From contig JAQTOP010000014.1 in assembly GCA_028713285.1 (NCBI GenBank), positions 1 through 49,751 of the forward strand: a stretch of DNA of 49,751 bases, read 5' to 3'. Of this stretch, positions 10,061 to 22,950 are shown in pieces (within the stretch, counting starts at the first letter, position 1; each line of letters begins with the position of its first letter). Origin of the DNA: Terrimicrobiaceae bacterium (lineage in GTDB: Bacteria > Verrucomicrobiota > Verrucomicrobiia > Chthoniobacterales > JAATET01). Below the pieces are notes generated by a model. That model saw only the letters and a list, made by a program, of their open reading frames with translations, was not told where the DNA came from and searched no databases. Position numbers and translations under genes: made by a program.

Positions 10061-11044
10061 TCAGCCCACGGGCTCGACACTCTCGTCGAGCCACTCGCAG
10101 TACGTCTTGCTCAGCTTGTCGGCGATCTCGATGAGGCGGAGTTGCGTCCGGTCGAGATATTGGTGCAGGCCGGTCTCGAAGATGCTCTCGACGGTCGCAT
10201 AGTCGAGGCTGGAGCGGAGCATGCCGGAGAGGCGCTCGGGCTCGTTGTGGAAGGCGGAAATCCCGCTGCCCGAGATGCGGTGAATGGCGCGATCCATGTG
10301 ATCCACGCTGTAGCGGATCGAGCGCGGGAAGGTCGGGTGCAGGATGAGAAACTCCGCGACTTCCCACGCGGCGACGTGCCCGACCCGAATCTTGAGATAA
10401 GCCTCGAGCGCGCTGCACGAGCGGAGCACGGCCATCCATTGCGTGAGATCGACGTTTCCGCCGACGCGCTCGCCCATTGGCAGCAGCGTGTGGTATTTCA
10501 AGTCCAGCACGCGCGAGGTGGAGTCGGCGCGCTCGAGGAATTTCCCCACCTGGATGAACAGCCAGCCCTCGCCGTGCGTCATCGTCGCGTCGGTGATGCC
10601 CTGGAAGAGGTGCGAGCCGTCAATTACGCTGCGATAGAAATCGTGCGGGGTGTTACGGTAGTCGGAGCGGGCCTTTTCGCTGCGGAGGTAGAGGTAGAGC
10701 TTGTTGATGTGCTCCCACATGGCGCTCGAGATCTGCTCGCGCACCGTGCGGGCATTTTCACGCGCGCCTGAAACGCAGGAGATGATCGAGTTCGGATTCT
10801 TCTTCTCGAACGTCACGAATTCCCGCACCGACTCGCCGTCGATGTGATCGAAAAGCGTGCCGAAAAGCTCCTGGTCCTCGAGCGAGGCGAGCACCGGCTC
10901 CCAATGCTCGCGGACGGAGCCTTCGCCGGCATCCTCGAGATCGAGCATGAGGCTCATGTTCACGCTGAGCAAGCGGGCGTTCGTCTCCGCCCGCTCGATA
11001 TAGCGGCTCAACCAGTAACAGGAATCGGCGACTCGGCTTAACAT
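10061..11044 (-). CDS. Alpha-E domain protein
   Basis: 327 residues from the ATG at 11042-11044 (MLSRVADSCYWLSRYIERAE), the usual start of the family. An in-frame upstream ATG at 11063-11065 would overlap the preceding gene and is less likely. The protein is almost wholly helical, with conserved patches LFQGITDATMTHGEGWLFIQ, GKFLERADSTSRVLDLKYH, ILHPTFPRSIRYSVDHMD and LHQYLDRTQLRLIEIADKLS. Alpha-E genes nearly always follow a circularly permuted ATP-grasp gene, as here with a 4-bp gap. Comparative genomics has proposed that such pairs make or modify a peptide. The usual transglutaminase-like third partner is absent. Confidence 0.93.
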   Translation of the reverse strand: MLSRVADSCYWLSRYIERAETNARLLSVNMSLMLDLEDAGEGSVREHWEPVLASLEDQELFGTLFDHIDGESVREFVTFEKKNPNSIISCVSGARENARTVREQISSAMWEHINKLYLYLRSEKARSDYRNTPHDFYRSVIDGSHLFQGITDATMTHGEGWLFIQVGKFLERADSTSRVLDLKYHTLLPMGERVGGNVDLTQWMAVLRSCSALEAYLKIRVGHVAAWEVAEFLILHPTFPRSIRYSVDHMDRAIHRISGSGISAFHNEPERLSGMLRSSLDYATVESIFETGLHQYLDRTQLRLIEIADKLSKTYCEWLDESVEPVG

Positions 11045-11048
11045 GGAG

Positions 11049-12497
11049 CTATTCCGAATCGGCATCCAGCACCCAGGTATCCTTGCTCCCCCCGCCCTGG
11101 GAGGAATTCACGACGAGGGAGCCCTTGTTCATCGCGACGCGCGTGAGCCCGCCGGGCACGATGGAAATCTTCTCCCCGCACAGCACGTAGGGCCGCAGGT
11201 CAATGTGCCGGCCTTCGATGGCTCCGCCGCAGAACGAGGGCGAGCGCGAAAGCTGGATGACCGGCTGCGCGACGTAGCCGCGCGGGTCGTTGATGATGGC
11301 CTGCCGGAATTTCTCGATCTGCTCCTTCGTGCCGTGCGGCCCGATGAGCATGCCGTAGCCGCCGCTCTCGTTCGCCGACTTCACGACGAGCTGCTCGATG
11401 TTGTCGAGGATGTATTTGCGATCCGAGTCCACGGCGGAAAGGAAGGTATCGACGTTCGGCAGGATCGGGTCCTCGGCAAGGTAGAATTTGATCATCTGCG
11501 GCACGTAGTAATACGTGACTTTGTCATCCGCGACGCCGGTGCCGATGGTGTTCGCCAGGCTCACGTTGCCCGCGCGGTAGGCATCCACGAGGCCGGGCAC
11601 GCCGAGCACGGAATCCTTGCGGAAAACCAGCGGATCGAGGAAGTCGTCGTCGATGCGCCGGTAGATCACATCGACCTGCTTGAGCCCGTGCGTCGTCTTC
11701 ATATAGACGCGCTGGTTCTGCACGATAAGATCGGCCCCCACCACGATCTCGATGCCCATTTCCCGGGCAAGGAACGAGTGCTCGAAATACGCCGAGTTGA
11801 ATATCCCCGGCGAGAGCACGGCGATGGTCGGGTCGGGCTTGTCGTTCGGCGCGATGTGCCGCAGCACGGCAAGAAGCTCCTGCGGATAGCGGTCCACAGG
11901 CCGCACGGAATTCCGCGAGAACAGGCCCGGAAAGACGCGCTTCATCGCCTGCCGGTTCTCCAGCAAATAGGAGACGCCCGACGGGCAGCGGCCATTGTCC
12001 TCGAGCACGAGGTAGCGCCCGTCTCCATCGCGAATGAGATCCGTGCCGCAGATGTGGATGTAGATATTCTTCGGCACGTCGAAACCCATGAACTCGGGGC
12101 GGAAATGCTTCGCGCTGCGCACGATCTCGCCGGGGACGATCCCCTCCTTGATGATGTGCTGCTCGTGATACACATCGTGCAGGAACATGTTCAGCGCCGT
12201 GAGCCGCTGCGCGAGCCCGCGCTCGATGTGCGCCCACTCGTCCGCCGGCACGATGCGCGGGATGAGATCGAACGGGAAAATCCGCTCCGTCCCCTCGTCG
12301 CCGCTATAGACGGTGAACGTGATGCCCTGGCTCAGATACGAGTGCTCGGCCAGCGCGTTCTTGCGCTCGAACTCCGCCGGCTCCATCTCCGAAAATTGAT
12401 CGAGCAGCTTCGCGTAGTGGGGGCGCACCCTGCCCGCCGAGTCGAACATCTCGTCGAAAAAACCCCCGACCTCGTAATCGGCAAACATCCCCTGCAT
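11049..12497 (-). CDS. Circularly permuted type 2 ATP-grasp protein
   Basis: 482 residues from the ATG at 12495-12497; ATG 12486-12488 is an equally good start ([20 protein letters not shown]). It shows the family landmarks: [60 protein letters not shown] (an ATP-grasp metal/ATP segment), [63 protein letters not shown] and SRSPSFCGG. Related ATP-grasp enzymes form amide bonds using acyl-phosphates, so a peptide ligase role is likely but the substrate is not known. It is coupled to the downstream alpha-E gene. Confidence 0.94.
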   Translation of the reverse strand: MQGMFADYEVGGFFDEMFDSAGRVRPHYAKLLDQFSEMEPAEFERKNALAEHSYLSQGITFTVYSGDEGTERIFPFDLIPRIVPADEWAHIERGLAQRLTALNMFLHDVYHEQHIIKEGIVPGEIVRSAKHFRPEFMGFDVPKNIYIHICGTDLIRDGDGRYLVLEDNGRCPSGVSYLLENRQAMKRVFPGLFSRNSVRPVDRYPQELLAVLRHIAPNDKPDPTIAVLSPGIFNSAYFEHSFLAREMGIEIVVGADLIVQNQRVYMKTTHGLKQVDVIYRRIDDDFLDPLVFRKDSVLGVPGLVDAYRAGNVSLANTIGTGVADDKVTYYYVPQMIKFYLAEDPILPNVDTFLSAVDSDRKYILDNIEQLVVKSANESGGYGMLIGPHGTKEQIEKFRQAIINDPRGYVAQPVIQLSRSPSFCGGAIEGRHIDLRPYVLCGEKISIVPGGLTRVAMNKGSLVVNSSQGGGSKDTWVLDADSE

Positions 12498-12661
12498 GTA
12501 AGCTGGAAAAGTGCCAATCACCCACGGGTTTGCAAGCAAAAGCGCGCGGATGCACGCGTCCATCGCGGAGGCTGTCGCGCCGGCGACGAGACATTCGACG
12601 GCCAGTTCGTGCGTCGCGCCCGTTGCGTCCCGGGCGCGAGGCGGGTATTGCTTGGCCGGTT

Positions 12662-13477
12662 ATGCCTGCTGCAGGGAAATCAGAATTCACGAGCGTCCTG
12701 CCCGACGGGCGGCACGCGCTGATCGGAGTCATCCACCTCAAGCCGCTTCCCGGTTCGCCGCGATGGCAGGGAGACTTCCCGGCGATTTCGAAATCCGCGG
12801 TCGCCGACGCCCGGGCATTCGAACAGGGCGGCGCCGACCTGCTCGTGATCGAGAATTTCGGTGACGTGCCATTCACGAAAGGCGCGGTGCCGGCCGAGAC
12901 CGTCGCCGCGATGGCCGTCGCGAGTGCGGCGATCCGCGCGACGGTGAGACTGCCGCTCGGATTCAACGTCCTGCGCAACGACGCCCATGCCGCGCTCGCG
13001 CTTTGCGCCGCGTGCGGCGGCTCATTCATCCGGGTAAATGTTCACACCGGCGCGATGGTGACCGATCAGGGCCTGATCGAAGGCCATGCTTTCGAGACCG
13101 TGCGTTTGCGTCAGCGGCTCGCGCCCACGGTAAACCTCTTCGCCGATGTGCTGGTGAAGCACGCCTCGCCGCTTGGCGATCTGCCCATCGAGATCGCAGC
13201 CCGCGACACGGTCGAGCGCGGCCTCGCGGACGCGCTGATCGTCTCCGGCACGGGAACGGGCGTCGCAACCAAGATCGACGACGTGCGCCGCGTGCGCGCC
13301 GCCTGCCCGGACACGCCGATCCTCCTCGGCAGCGGGGTGACGGCGGCGAACGTGGGCGGCTATCTCGAATTTGCGAATGGCTTCATCGTCGGCACCTCGG
13401 TGAAGCGCGGTGGCGATATCGCAAAGCCCGTGGACGAACGGAGGGTCGTCGCGTTGCGCAAAGCGCTGGCCGCCTGA
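12662..13477 (+). CDS. BtpA/SgcQ-family TIM-barrel protein
   Basis: 271 residues from the ATG at 12662. Motifs: ALIGVIHLKPLPGSPRW near the N-terminus, ADLLVIENFGDVPFTKG, LPLGFNVLRNDAHAALALC, FIRVNVHTGAMVTDQGLIEG, DALIVSGTGTGVATKIDDVR, and the glycine-rich phosphate-binding LLGSGVTAANVGGYLEFANG. This is the BtpA/SgcQ family. BtpA is needed for stable photosystem I in cyanobacteria and SgcQ belongs to a sugar-phosphate cluster, so the family role outside these is unclear; a phosphosugar-binding TIM barrel is the safest description. It diverges from the ATP-grasp gene. Confidence 0.9.
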   Translation: MPAAGKSEFTSVLPDGRHALIGVIHLKPLPGSPRWQGDFPAISKSAVADARAFEQGGADLLVIENFGDVPFTKGAVPAETVAAMAVASAAIRATVRLPLGFNVLRNDAHAALALCAACGGSFIRVNVHTGAMVTDQGLIEGHAFETVRLRQRLAPTVNLFADVLVKHASPLGDLPIEIAARDTVERGLADALIVSGTGTGVATKIDDVRRVRAACPDTPILLGSGVTAANVGGYLEFANGFIVGTSVKRGGDIAKPVDERRVVALRKALAA

Positions 13478-13496
13478 TCAGGTAATACCGTTTCCC

Positions 13497-13629
13497 GTTA
13501 AGAATTGGATGATCCCTGGGAGAGAAAAGGCAGGGTCGTCACCAGGTGGGGTGACGGGGCCCCAACCCCATCTCGACGACCGGGCCTCGCAGCGCGATGC
13601 CCCTACCTTACGAAGGTCCGGTTCTTAAC
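13497..13629. repeat. ~133-bp nested inverted-repeat element
   Basis: Outer arms: GTTAAGAATTGGA (13497-13509) and TCCGGTTCTTAAC (13617-13629), matching at 11 of 13 positions as inverted repeats. Inside lies a hairpin: GTCGTC (13535-13540) with GACGAC (13575-13580), GTGGGGT with ACCCCAT, and GGGGCCCC at the centre (13556-13563). It has no open reading frame of note. The form is that of a MITE- or REP-like intergenic element. It may also terminate the BtpA transcript, though no T-run follows. Confidence 0.45.
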
Positions 13630-13714
13630 TGGACTTGGTCTAAATTCGCGCGGTAAACGAAGCGATCAATGGATCGGTTTCGATTTGCGCGGATGCGGAG
13701 ATTACGTTTCCCGC

Positions 13715-15154
13715 CTATTTCGCGATGAAAACAGCCGAGGTGCGGTCGGTGAATGAGGCGGTGAAGGCAATCTGGCCCTTCTTGTTAAGGCCCGATACCG
13801 GACTGAAGGCGATCTTGGTGACTGTCTTCTTTTTGCTTCCCACAGTGAGCGTCTGGCCCTCGATCACCATCTGCCGCAGGTTCTTTCCCGCGGAATCGGT
13901 GAGCCAGATGCCCGACAGCGTTTTGTTGTTCGTATCCGTCACGTCTCCGAGAAGGGCCACCTGGCCGCGATTATTTGACGAAGCCAGCGTAAATTCAGCA
14001 AAGTCTCCGATGCCGCCCGGCGCGGCATCACCGACCGCCGCGATGGTGACGATGCTCTTTCCGTTCAGCGTCGAACGAAACACGCCGCGAGTGAGGGCGG
14101 TATTTCCAGTCACGTTGGCGATGAATGCCGCGAAGTTGGCCTTTGGACTCGGTCCAACCTTGCCGTCGAAGGCCGTGAACGTGCCGCCACCGGGTGCGGT
14201 ATCCTGAATAACCACGACGGGCTGGAGATTCGGATTGCTGCCCTGCCAGATCCCATCAAATTGAGCCCCGGTTTCAGAGAGATTCGCGACGATGAAACAG
14301 ATGTTCTTGTTGGCAATGATTGGATCAGTAAAGCTATCGAATGTTGTGAAATACGGCAACCCGATGACATTCGAGGCAGTCGTAGCGACGAGCGTGCCTC
14401 CAGTGGGTGAATTGAAAGCGAAGCCCGGCAAAAACTCTTCGGGAGTGATCCGGAACATGCCGCTGAACGGAACCGCACCCGTCTGATTGATACTCAACGT
14501 GTTCGTAAGAATTCCCGAAAAGTAATTCAGATAGGTGGTTATTCCCGTATTTGTAAATGTACTGCCCGAGGGAAGGATTTCGCCATAGACAGCGTAGCTC
14601 TGATCGGTCGTCGTAATCGTGGGGGGGGCTGGCGCGGGGTTGGCCGTGTCCGTCTCGACGGTCTCAATCATCTGCCCCGCAAAGCCGATGTGGTTGTTAT
14701 TATTGAGAGCGACATCCTTCGCGATGCGGAACATGTATCCAGACCCTGATACAGGGAAGACATTGCTCGCATCGTTTGTATCGATCAAAAAATTATCGTT
14801 GAGGGTTCGCGGGTCATTGAAACCAAAAAACTGCGGCGTTCCGCCTTGCAATGCCACTTTGGCAGGTTTCTTGCCGTTTTTTCTCCAAATGATTGAAAAA
14901 GTATTCAATGCACCGATCGATGGGCCCGATAGAACGCAGGCGTAGGCAACATTTCCCTTGTCGTTGATAGATGGAGCCCCGAATGAGCCTTGGCGGGCAC
15001 TTCCAGTGAGCGCCGTGATTTTGTCGCGCGTCTGCGCGCGGAGGTTGTAATGCACCGTCTGGGCCCATCCGCCGACCGGGGCGAGGGCTCCAAGGGCCAA
15101 GGTCAGACTGAAAACTCGTGTGAAAAAGCTGGAGAGGAACAAATTGCGCGGCAT
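13715..15154 (-). CDS. Secreted NxxGxxAF tandem-repeat (choice-of-anchor) protein
   Basis: 479 residues with a signal peptide (FFTRVFSLTLALGALAPVGG, cleavage near GWAQ-T). The mature part carries degenerate repeats of the NxxGxxAF type: SINDKGNVAYAC, LNNNNHIGFAGQ, SSNNRGQVALLG and SGLNKKGQIAFTASF, spaced about 100 residues. Between them are WRKNGKKP/GIWQGSN-style strands, as in beta-propellers. This family is secreted in PVC and related bacteria; many members end in a PEP-CTERM or other anchor, but this one ends FTDRTSAVFIAK with no sorting signal. It stands alone between the BtpA gene and groEL. Function unknown. Confidence 0.8.
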   Translation of the reverse strand: MPRNLFLSSFFTRVFSLTLALGALAPVGGWAQTVHYNLRAQTRDKITALTGSARQGSFGAPSINDKGNVAYACVLSGPSIGALNTFSIIWRKNGKKPAKVALQGGTPQFFGFNDPRTLNDNFLIDTNDASNVFPVSGSGYMFRIAKDVALNNNNHIGFAGQMIETVETDTANPAPAPPTITTTDQSYAVYGEILPSGSTFTNTGITTYLNYFSGILTNTLSINQTGAVPFSGMFRITPEEFLPGFAFNSPTGGTLVATTASNVIGLPYFTTFDSFTDPIIANKNICFIVANLSETGAQFDGIWQGSNPNLQPVVVIQDTAPGGGTFTAFDGKVGPSPKANFAAFIANVTGNTALTRGVFRSTLNGKSIVTIAAVGDAAPGGIGDFAEFTLASSNNRGQVALLGDVTDTNNKTLSGIWLTDSAGKNLRQMVIEGQTLTVGSKKKTVTKIAFSPVSGLNKKGQIAFTASFTDRTSAVFIAK

Positions 15155-15284
15155 GCGATCGGGGTGGAAGAGATTAAAACGGGTATCGAGGACTGATAAC
15201 TCGCGAGACGATGCTGTAAAGGAAAAAGGCTGCGGGAAGGCGGAAGACCGGAGGGGAAACTTGTTTTCGAGGCCCCAACAAAGA

Positions 15285-15311
15285 ACCGCCGCCCGTTGGC
15301 CGGGCGGCGGT
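15285..15311 (-). terminator. Terminator downstream of groEL
   Basis: Perfect 11-bp stem ACCGCCGCCCG (15285-15295) / CGGGCGGCGGT (15301-15311) with a 5-nt loop. On the minus strand it is followed by TCTTTGTT. It lies 56 bp past the groEL stop and is the likely end of the dnaK-groES-groEL transcript(s). Confidence 0.75.
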
Positions 15312-15366
15312 CTTTGAGGAATCAGTCGTTCCGTGCGGAATGACGGATGGTTGGCGGGACGTTTTT

Positions 15367-17046
<1,680 letters not shown>

Positions 17047-17340
17047 TTAACCGAGGATGCCGAGGATGTCGTCCTCACGCATGATGAGGTAGCCCTCGCC
17101 GTCGATTTTGATCTCGGTGCCACCGTATTTCGAGATGAGCACTTTATCGCCCTTCTTCACGGTGAATGCGATTTTCACGCCCTTGTCGTCGAGTTTGCCG
17201 GTGCCGAGGGCCACGACTTCGCCTTCCTGCGGCTTTTCCTTGGCGGAATCGGGAATGATGATTCCACCCTTCTTGGTTTCTTTTTCTTCGAGCGGCTTTA
17301 CGAGCACGCGGTCTCCGATGGGTTTGATGTTGGCTGCCAT
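17047..17340 (-). CDS. groS: 10-kDa co-chaperonin GroES
   Basis: 97 residues, the usual length. It has [20 protein letters not shown], the mobile-loop segment [40 protein letters not shown] and the C-terminal [20 protein letters not shown]. It caps the GroEL ring. A good ribosome binding site GGAGAA lies 7 nt before the ATG, unlike most genes here. The 141-bp gap to dnaK holds a GC-rich hairpin (17378-17406) without a T-run. No CIRCE element was found, so HrcA-type control is not supported. Confidence 0.98.
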   Translation of the reverse strand: MAANIKPIGDRVLVKPLEEKETKKGGIIIPDSAKEKPQEGEVVALGTGKLDDKGVKIAFTVKKGDKVLISKYGGTEIKIDGEGYLIMREDDILGILG

Positions 17341-17481
17341 GATGGCGTTCTCCTTTTTGGTTTGGTTGTTTAACAGTGGCTTCCCGCACCGTAAGGCGCG
17401 GGAGCCGGCTTGCTAAATTTTTGTTTGAGTGGGGCGGTTAAGCTGGCTGTTCGGCGCCCGGATTGGGAGGCCGGATCGCTG

Positions 17482-19503
<2,022 letters not shown>

Positions 19504-19680
19504 TTATTAACAATATATTATATAGAATCAAATCCCGGAGCGCCGGTATGATAAAGAGCCATCATGGCACATATGAGCCGCGCCAGGCAGCCCTAATCAC
19601 GACACAATGGCGCGATTCCGAATAGGAATATCCATTTGATTGCTGGCCAACAATGCACCGAATCGGCATGGATTCCCTGC

Positions 19681-20367
19681 ATGAACGATCCGCGCAAAGC
19701 CCTTTTCGCGCACCTCGCGCCGTTCGGGCTTTTCCTGCTCGGCCTCGCCCTCGTGCAGTTGGTGCAGAGGCTCGCCGGCTCCTCGCACCATCTTCTGCTC
19801 GCCGAGCCCGTGTATTGGATCTATCCGCTCCAGACGCTCGCCTGCGCCATCGCGCTGGGTGTTTTTTGGAAGGAATACGACTTCGGTTTCCGACGCCCGG
19901 TGCCGCTGGCCGTCGGGGTCGGTCTCGCGGTATTCGTGTTGTGGGTCAGCCCCCAGCTTTTGTTTGGCCAGCCGCAGCGGCTCGGCGGATTCGATCCCAG
20001 CGCCTTCGCGGCGCAGCCTGCGCTCTACTGGGGCACGGTCGTCGTGCGGTTCCTGCGGCTCGCAATCGTCGTCCCGCTCGTCGAGGAGATTTTCTGGCGC
20101 GGATTTCTCCAGCGCTACCTCATCGACGAGCGGTTCACTTCGGTGCCCTTCGGCAAATACTCGCACCTTTCCTTTTGGGCTGTCGCCGTCGCATTCACCT
20201 TCGAGCATTCCCAGGCTGACTGGCCCGCCGCCTTCCTCACTGGTGCAATTTACGGCTGGGTCGCCGTTCGCACGAAGAGCCTGGCTGCCTGCGTCGTCGC
20301 CCACGCCACCACGAATCTCGCGCTCGGCATCTACGTCATGCTCACGCGGCAATGGGGCTACTGGTAG
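19681..20367 (+). CDS. CPBP-family intramembrane protease (PEP-CTERM-associated CAAX-protease type)
   Basis: 228 residues with about six membrane segments (APFGLFLLGLALVQLVQRL, PVYWIYPLQTLACAIALGVF, PLAVGVGLAVFVLWVSPQLL and others). The CPBP/CAAX protease motifs are intact: VPLVEEIFWRGFLQRYL (EExxxR), FTFEHSQADW (FxxxH) and VVAHATTNLAL (HxxxN). The overall pattern fits the 'CAAX prenyl protease-related' subgroup that travels with exosortase/PEP-CTERM systems, and three PEP-CTERM proteins are encoded 16 kb away. No exosortase is in this window, so the link is an inference. ATG 19681 is chosen over earlier starts because homology begins at MNDPRK. Confidence 0.85.
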   Translation: MNDPRKALFAHLAPFGLFLLGLALVQLVQRLAGSSHHLLLAEPVYWIYPLQTLACAIALGVFWKEYDFGFRRPVPLAVGVGLAVFVLWVSPQLLFGQPQRLGGFDPSAFAAQPALYWGTVVVRFLRLAIVVPLVEEIFWRGFLQRYLIDERFTSVPFGKYSHLSFWAVAVAFTFEHSQADWPAAFLTGAIYGWVAVRTKSLAACVVAHATTNLALGIYVMLTRQWGYW

Positions 20368-20382
20368 GGAACGGCACCCCAG

Positions 20383-21294
20383 CTACGACCACTCGAACGG
20401 CACGCCGCAGTGCGGGCAGGGATTGCGGCTGGGATTGATCGGACCGTTGCACGCCGGGCAGGCCGTCGTGAGTTCGCGCGATACGCGCAGTTTGCCGCTG
20501 GGCCTCGCCTCGGCGTCTCCAAGAAGCGTCCCGGCCGCGAATTCCGCGCCGATCCGCAGCCCCTCCAGATCCTCGTAGGCAAGGTCTTTCACAAGCTCTC
20601 CGGCCTCCATGCTGGCGGCGTCGAAGAGGCGTCCGGGTGTGCCCCGAAGCAATATCCAGAAGATCAACGAAGTCGCTGCAATCGCAAAGGCCGCCGCGGC
20701 GATCAACACGAGCTCGCCCATTGCCAGCGTGAGTGTGCGCGGATCGGAGGCCGTCTGGTCCGCACGAAAAAGTGAACCCAATCCGGACCAACCCGCAAAC
20801 CCGCAGAGCAGCGGCAGTCCCACACCCACACCCAGCAGGCTCCACGAGAGAATTGCCGCCAGCTTGCGTTCCTTCTCCACGGCGAGCACGAGCGCTTCCT
20901 CGACGCGTTCCCGCCCCCTGCCGATTTTCTCCAGCGCCGGCTGGAGCACGCGGGCGAGGCAGGCGGACCACCAGCGGCCGCAGGTTTCCCACGCCTCCTG
21001 GTAATTTCCGGCGTCCATCGCATGCTTGAGCACCTCGACCAATTGCCGCGGCACGCCATTCCGATCGCTCAGGACGTAACCGAGATGCGCGATGAGCGCG
21101 GCTGCCAGGATCGCCGACACGGCCAATACCGCCCATGTGGCCGGAGCCGCCGAAAAAAGTTGAACCCACGCGGAGCGTTCGCCTGCCGCCGTGGCAGGGG
21201 CGGCGGCCGCGTCGGCTGCGAAGACGCCCCAGGCCAGAAATGGCACGACAAACCGGGGGAGCGGAGGCATGGGGACATTCCGCCGAATTGCCAT
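20383..21294 (-). CDS. MotA/TolQ/ExbB-like membrane protein with C-terminal zinc ribbon
   Basis: 303 residues from the ATG at 21292-21294; ATG 21268-21270 also fits a signal peptide (PRFVVPFLAWGVFAADAAAA). Three further membrane segments follow: WAVLAVSAILAAALIAHLGY, ILSWSLLGVGVGLPLLCGFA and LVLIAAAAFAIAATSLIFWI. Between the first two is a cytoplasmic loop with ALEKIGRGRERVEEALVLAV, as in proton-channel subunits of the MotA/TolQ/ExbB family. The C-terminus adds CPACNGPINPSRNPCPHC, two CxxC knuckles of a small zinc ribbon. No TolR/ExbD partner gene is adjacent, which is unusual. Family assignment is likely, function uncertain. Confidence 0.6.
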   Translation of the reverse strand: MAIRRNVPMPPLPRFVVPFLAWGVFAADAAAAPATAAGERSAWVQLFSAAPATWAVLAVSAILAAALIAHLGYVLSDRNGVPRQLVEVLKHAMDAGNYQEAWETCGRWWSACLARVLQPALEKIGRGRERVEEALVLAVEKERKLAAILSWSLLGVGVGLPLLCGFAGWSGLGSLFRADQTASDPRTLTLAMGELVLIAAAAFAIAATSLIFWILLRGTPGRLFDAASMEAGELVKDLAYEDLEGLRIGAEFAAGTLLGDAEARPSGKLRVSRELTTACPACNGPINPSRNPCPHCGVPFEWS

Positions 21295-21424
21295 GCGCGG
21301 GTCGAGCATTCTTTGCTGCGCGGTCACGACTTGCAGCCGCCCTCGACGTGCAAGCTTGATTTCGTCGCAGGATCGCCTATTCACGCTGTTCACCTCTGCT
21401 CCACCCTTTGCGACTCTAATTCCC

Positions 21425-22939
21425 ATGTTTACCTGGATGCGCACCCACCAGCGCAATCTCATGCTGGTGATCACCATTTTGACGATCATCTCGTTCGTCT
21501 TTTTCTATAGCATCACCGACCGGACCCACCAGGGCTCCGGCCAGGTCGCCCGCGTCTATGGCCGCAATCTCTCGGTCACCGACTTCCAGCGCGAAGCCAG
21601 GAAATTCCAGCTCGCCCTCGCCCTCGGCCTCACCGAATACGCCACCTCGCTCGGGGGCAACGGCGCGGACGAAGGCCTCTCCGATTTCGTGATCAACAAA
21701 CTCATCATCGACCACGAAGGCCTTCGCCTCGGCATCCAGCCCGGTGACGAAGACGTAAAGAACGCCATCACCGCGCTTCCCGTCTTCCAGACGGGCGGCC
21801 AGTTCGATCCGCTAAAATACCGCCAGCTCGTGGTGACGGCGCTCACGCCCCAGGGCTTCACCGAGCTCGAGATTCAAAACCTCGTCCGCAGCTCGCTCAT
21901 CCTCGAGCGCATCAAGCAGATGCTGGACTCCGTTCCCGCCGTCACCGACGGCGAGATCGCGTATTACTCCCGCATGTTTCAACCGACGTCCGGCGTCGCC
22001 GTCCTCTTCGATCTGGCCGACTTCGCCCGGCAGGTGAAGCTGACCGAGGATCAAATTACCGCCGCCTTCAAGGCGGACCCGAAACGCTTCGTCACGTCCG
22101 AGCTGCGCACCGCGCGCTACGTCCGCTTCCCGATGCCCGCCGACGCGCAGAAGCTCGATGGCAAGGCAAAGATCGACGCCCAGCAAAAAGTCGCCGACGC
22201 CTCCGATAATTTCGCGACCCACGCCGCCGGCGCTGGATTGCAGAAGGCCGCCGCCGAAGCCGGGCTCAAGGTCGAGACCACGCTGCCCTTCGACGCCAAC
22301 GGCAAAATCCCGGCGCTCGCCGAACTCGGATCCGCCGTCGCCGTCGGCGGTCCCGCCACCGCCATCGCACCCGCCGCATTTACGCTCACCGAAAAAGCGC
22401 CCGTCACCGGGGTGCTACAGAATGGCGACGAATTCGTCGTGGCTGAGCTCATGACCGTGACTCCGTCCCGCCCCATGACGCTCGCCGAGGCGCGTCCGGA
22501 AATCACGCGGGAATTGACCGATACCGCCGCAAAGGCCGCTCTCGAGAAGGCCGCGACCGGAGCGGTCGCGAAGTTGCGCGAGGCCGCGCGAGCCGGCCAG
22601 CCCGCCTCCCAGGCCGCCGCCGCCGCGGGCTTGAAGACGCAAGTGTTCACGAACGTCCTGCTTAGCGACGAAGCCGCTCCTGTCGATCTGCGCCGCTTCG
22701 CCGCCGCCGCCCGCAGCGCGAATGAAGGCGAGATCACCGGCCTGCACGCGGAGCCGACCGGCGGCTTTCTCGTCTGGCTGGAGAAGCGCGGCCCCGCAGA
22801 TCCGAAAGCCATCGATCAACACCGCGCCGACCTGGTCGCCGACGCCCTCGCGCAGCAGCAAAATCTCCTCTGGACCGAGTGGCTGAAATCCGCGCAACGG
22901 GAGGCCGGAGTCGCCTTTCCCAGCGGCAACCGCGGCTAG
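21425..22939 (+). CDS. SurA/PpiD-like membrane-anchored periplasmic folding factor
   Basis: 504 residues. The N-terminus MFTWMRTHQRNLMLVITILT plus IISFVFFYS is a single membrane anchor. It is followed by the SurA-N-like helical module: VARVYGRNLSVTDFQREARK, GLSDFVINKLIIDHEGLRLG, IQPGDEDVKNAITALPVFQT, GQFDPLKYRQLVVTALTPQG and TELEIQNLVRSSLILERIKQ. The rest (220-500) is alanine-rich with no clear parvulin rotamase motif, which suggests a chaperone-like PpiD relative rather than an active prolyl isomerase. Divergent from the MotA/TolQ-like gene and 11 bp ahead of the TPR gene. Confidence 0.8.
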   Translation: MFTWMRTHQRNLMLVITILTIISFVFFYSITDRTHQGSGQVARVYGRNLSVTDFQREARKFQLALALGLTEYATSLGGNGADEGLSDFVINKLIIDHEGLRLGIQPGDEDVKNAITALPVFQTGGQFDPLKYRQLVVTALTPQGFTELEIQNLVRSSLILERIKQMLDSVPAVTDGEIAYYSRMFQPTSGVAVLFDLADFARQVKLTEDQITAAFKADPKRFVTSELRTARYVRFPMPADAQKLDGKAKIDAQQKVADASDNFATHAAGAGLQKAAAEAGLKVETTLPFDANGKIPALAELGSAVAVGGPATAIAPAAFTLTEKAPVTGVLQNGDEFVVAELMTVTPSRPMTLAEARPEITRELTDTAAKAALEKAATGAVAKLREAARAGQPASQAAAAAGLKTQVFTNVLLSDEAAPVDLRRFAAAARSANEGEITGLHAEPTGGFLVWLEKRGPADPKAIDQHRADLVADALAQQQNLLWTEWLKSAQREAGVAFPSGNRG

Positions 22940-22950
22940 GCGCGGCGCGA

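Noticed and set aside
17341-17481. CIRCE-like site between dnaK and groES (GCTAA and GAGTG both occur)
   Set aside because: The half-sites are in the wrong order and spacing to form TTAGCACTC-N9-GAGTGCTAA.
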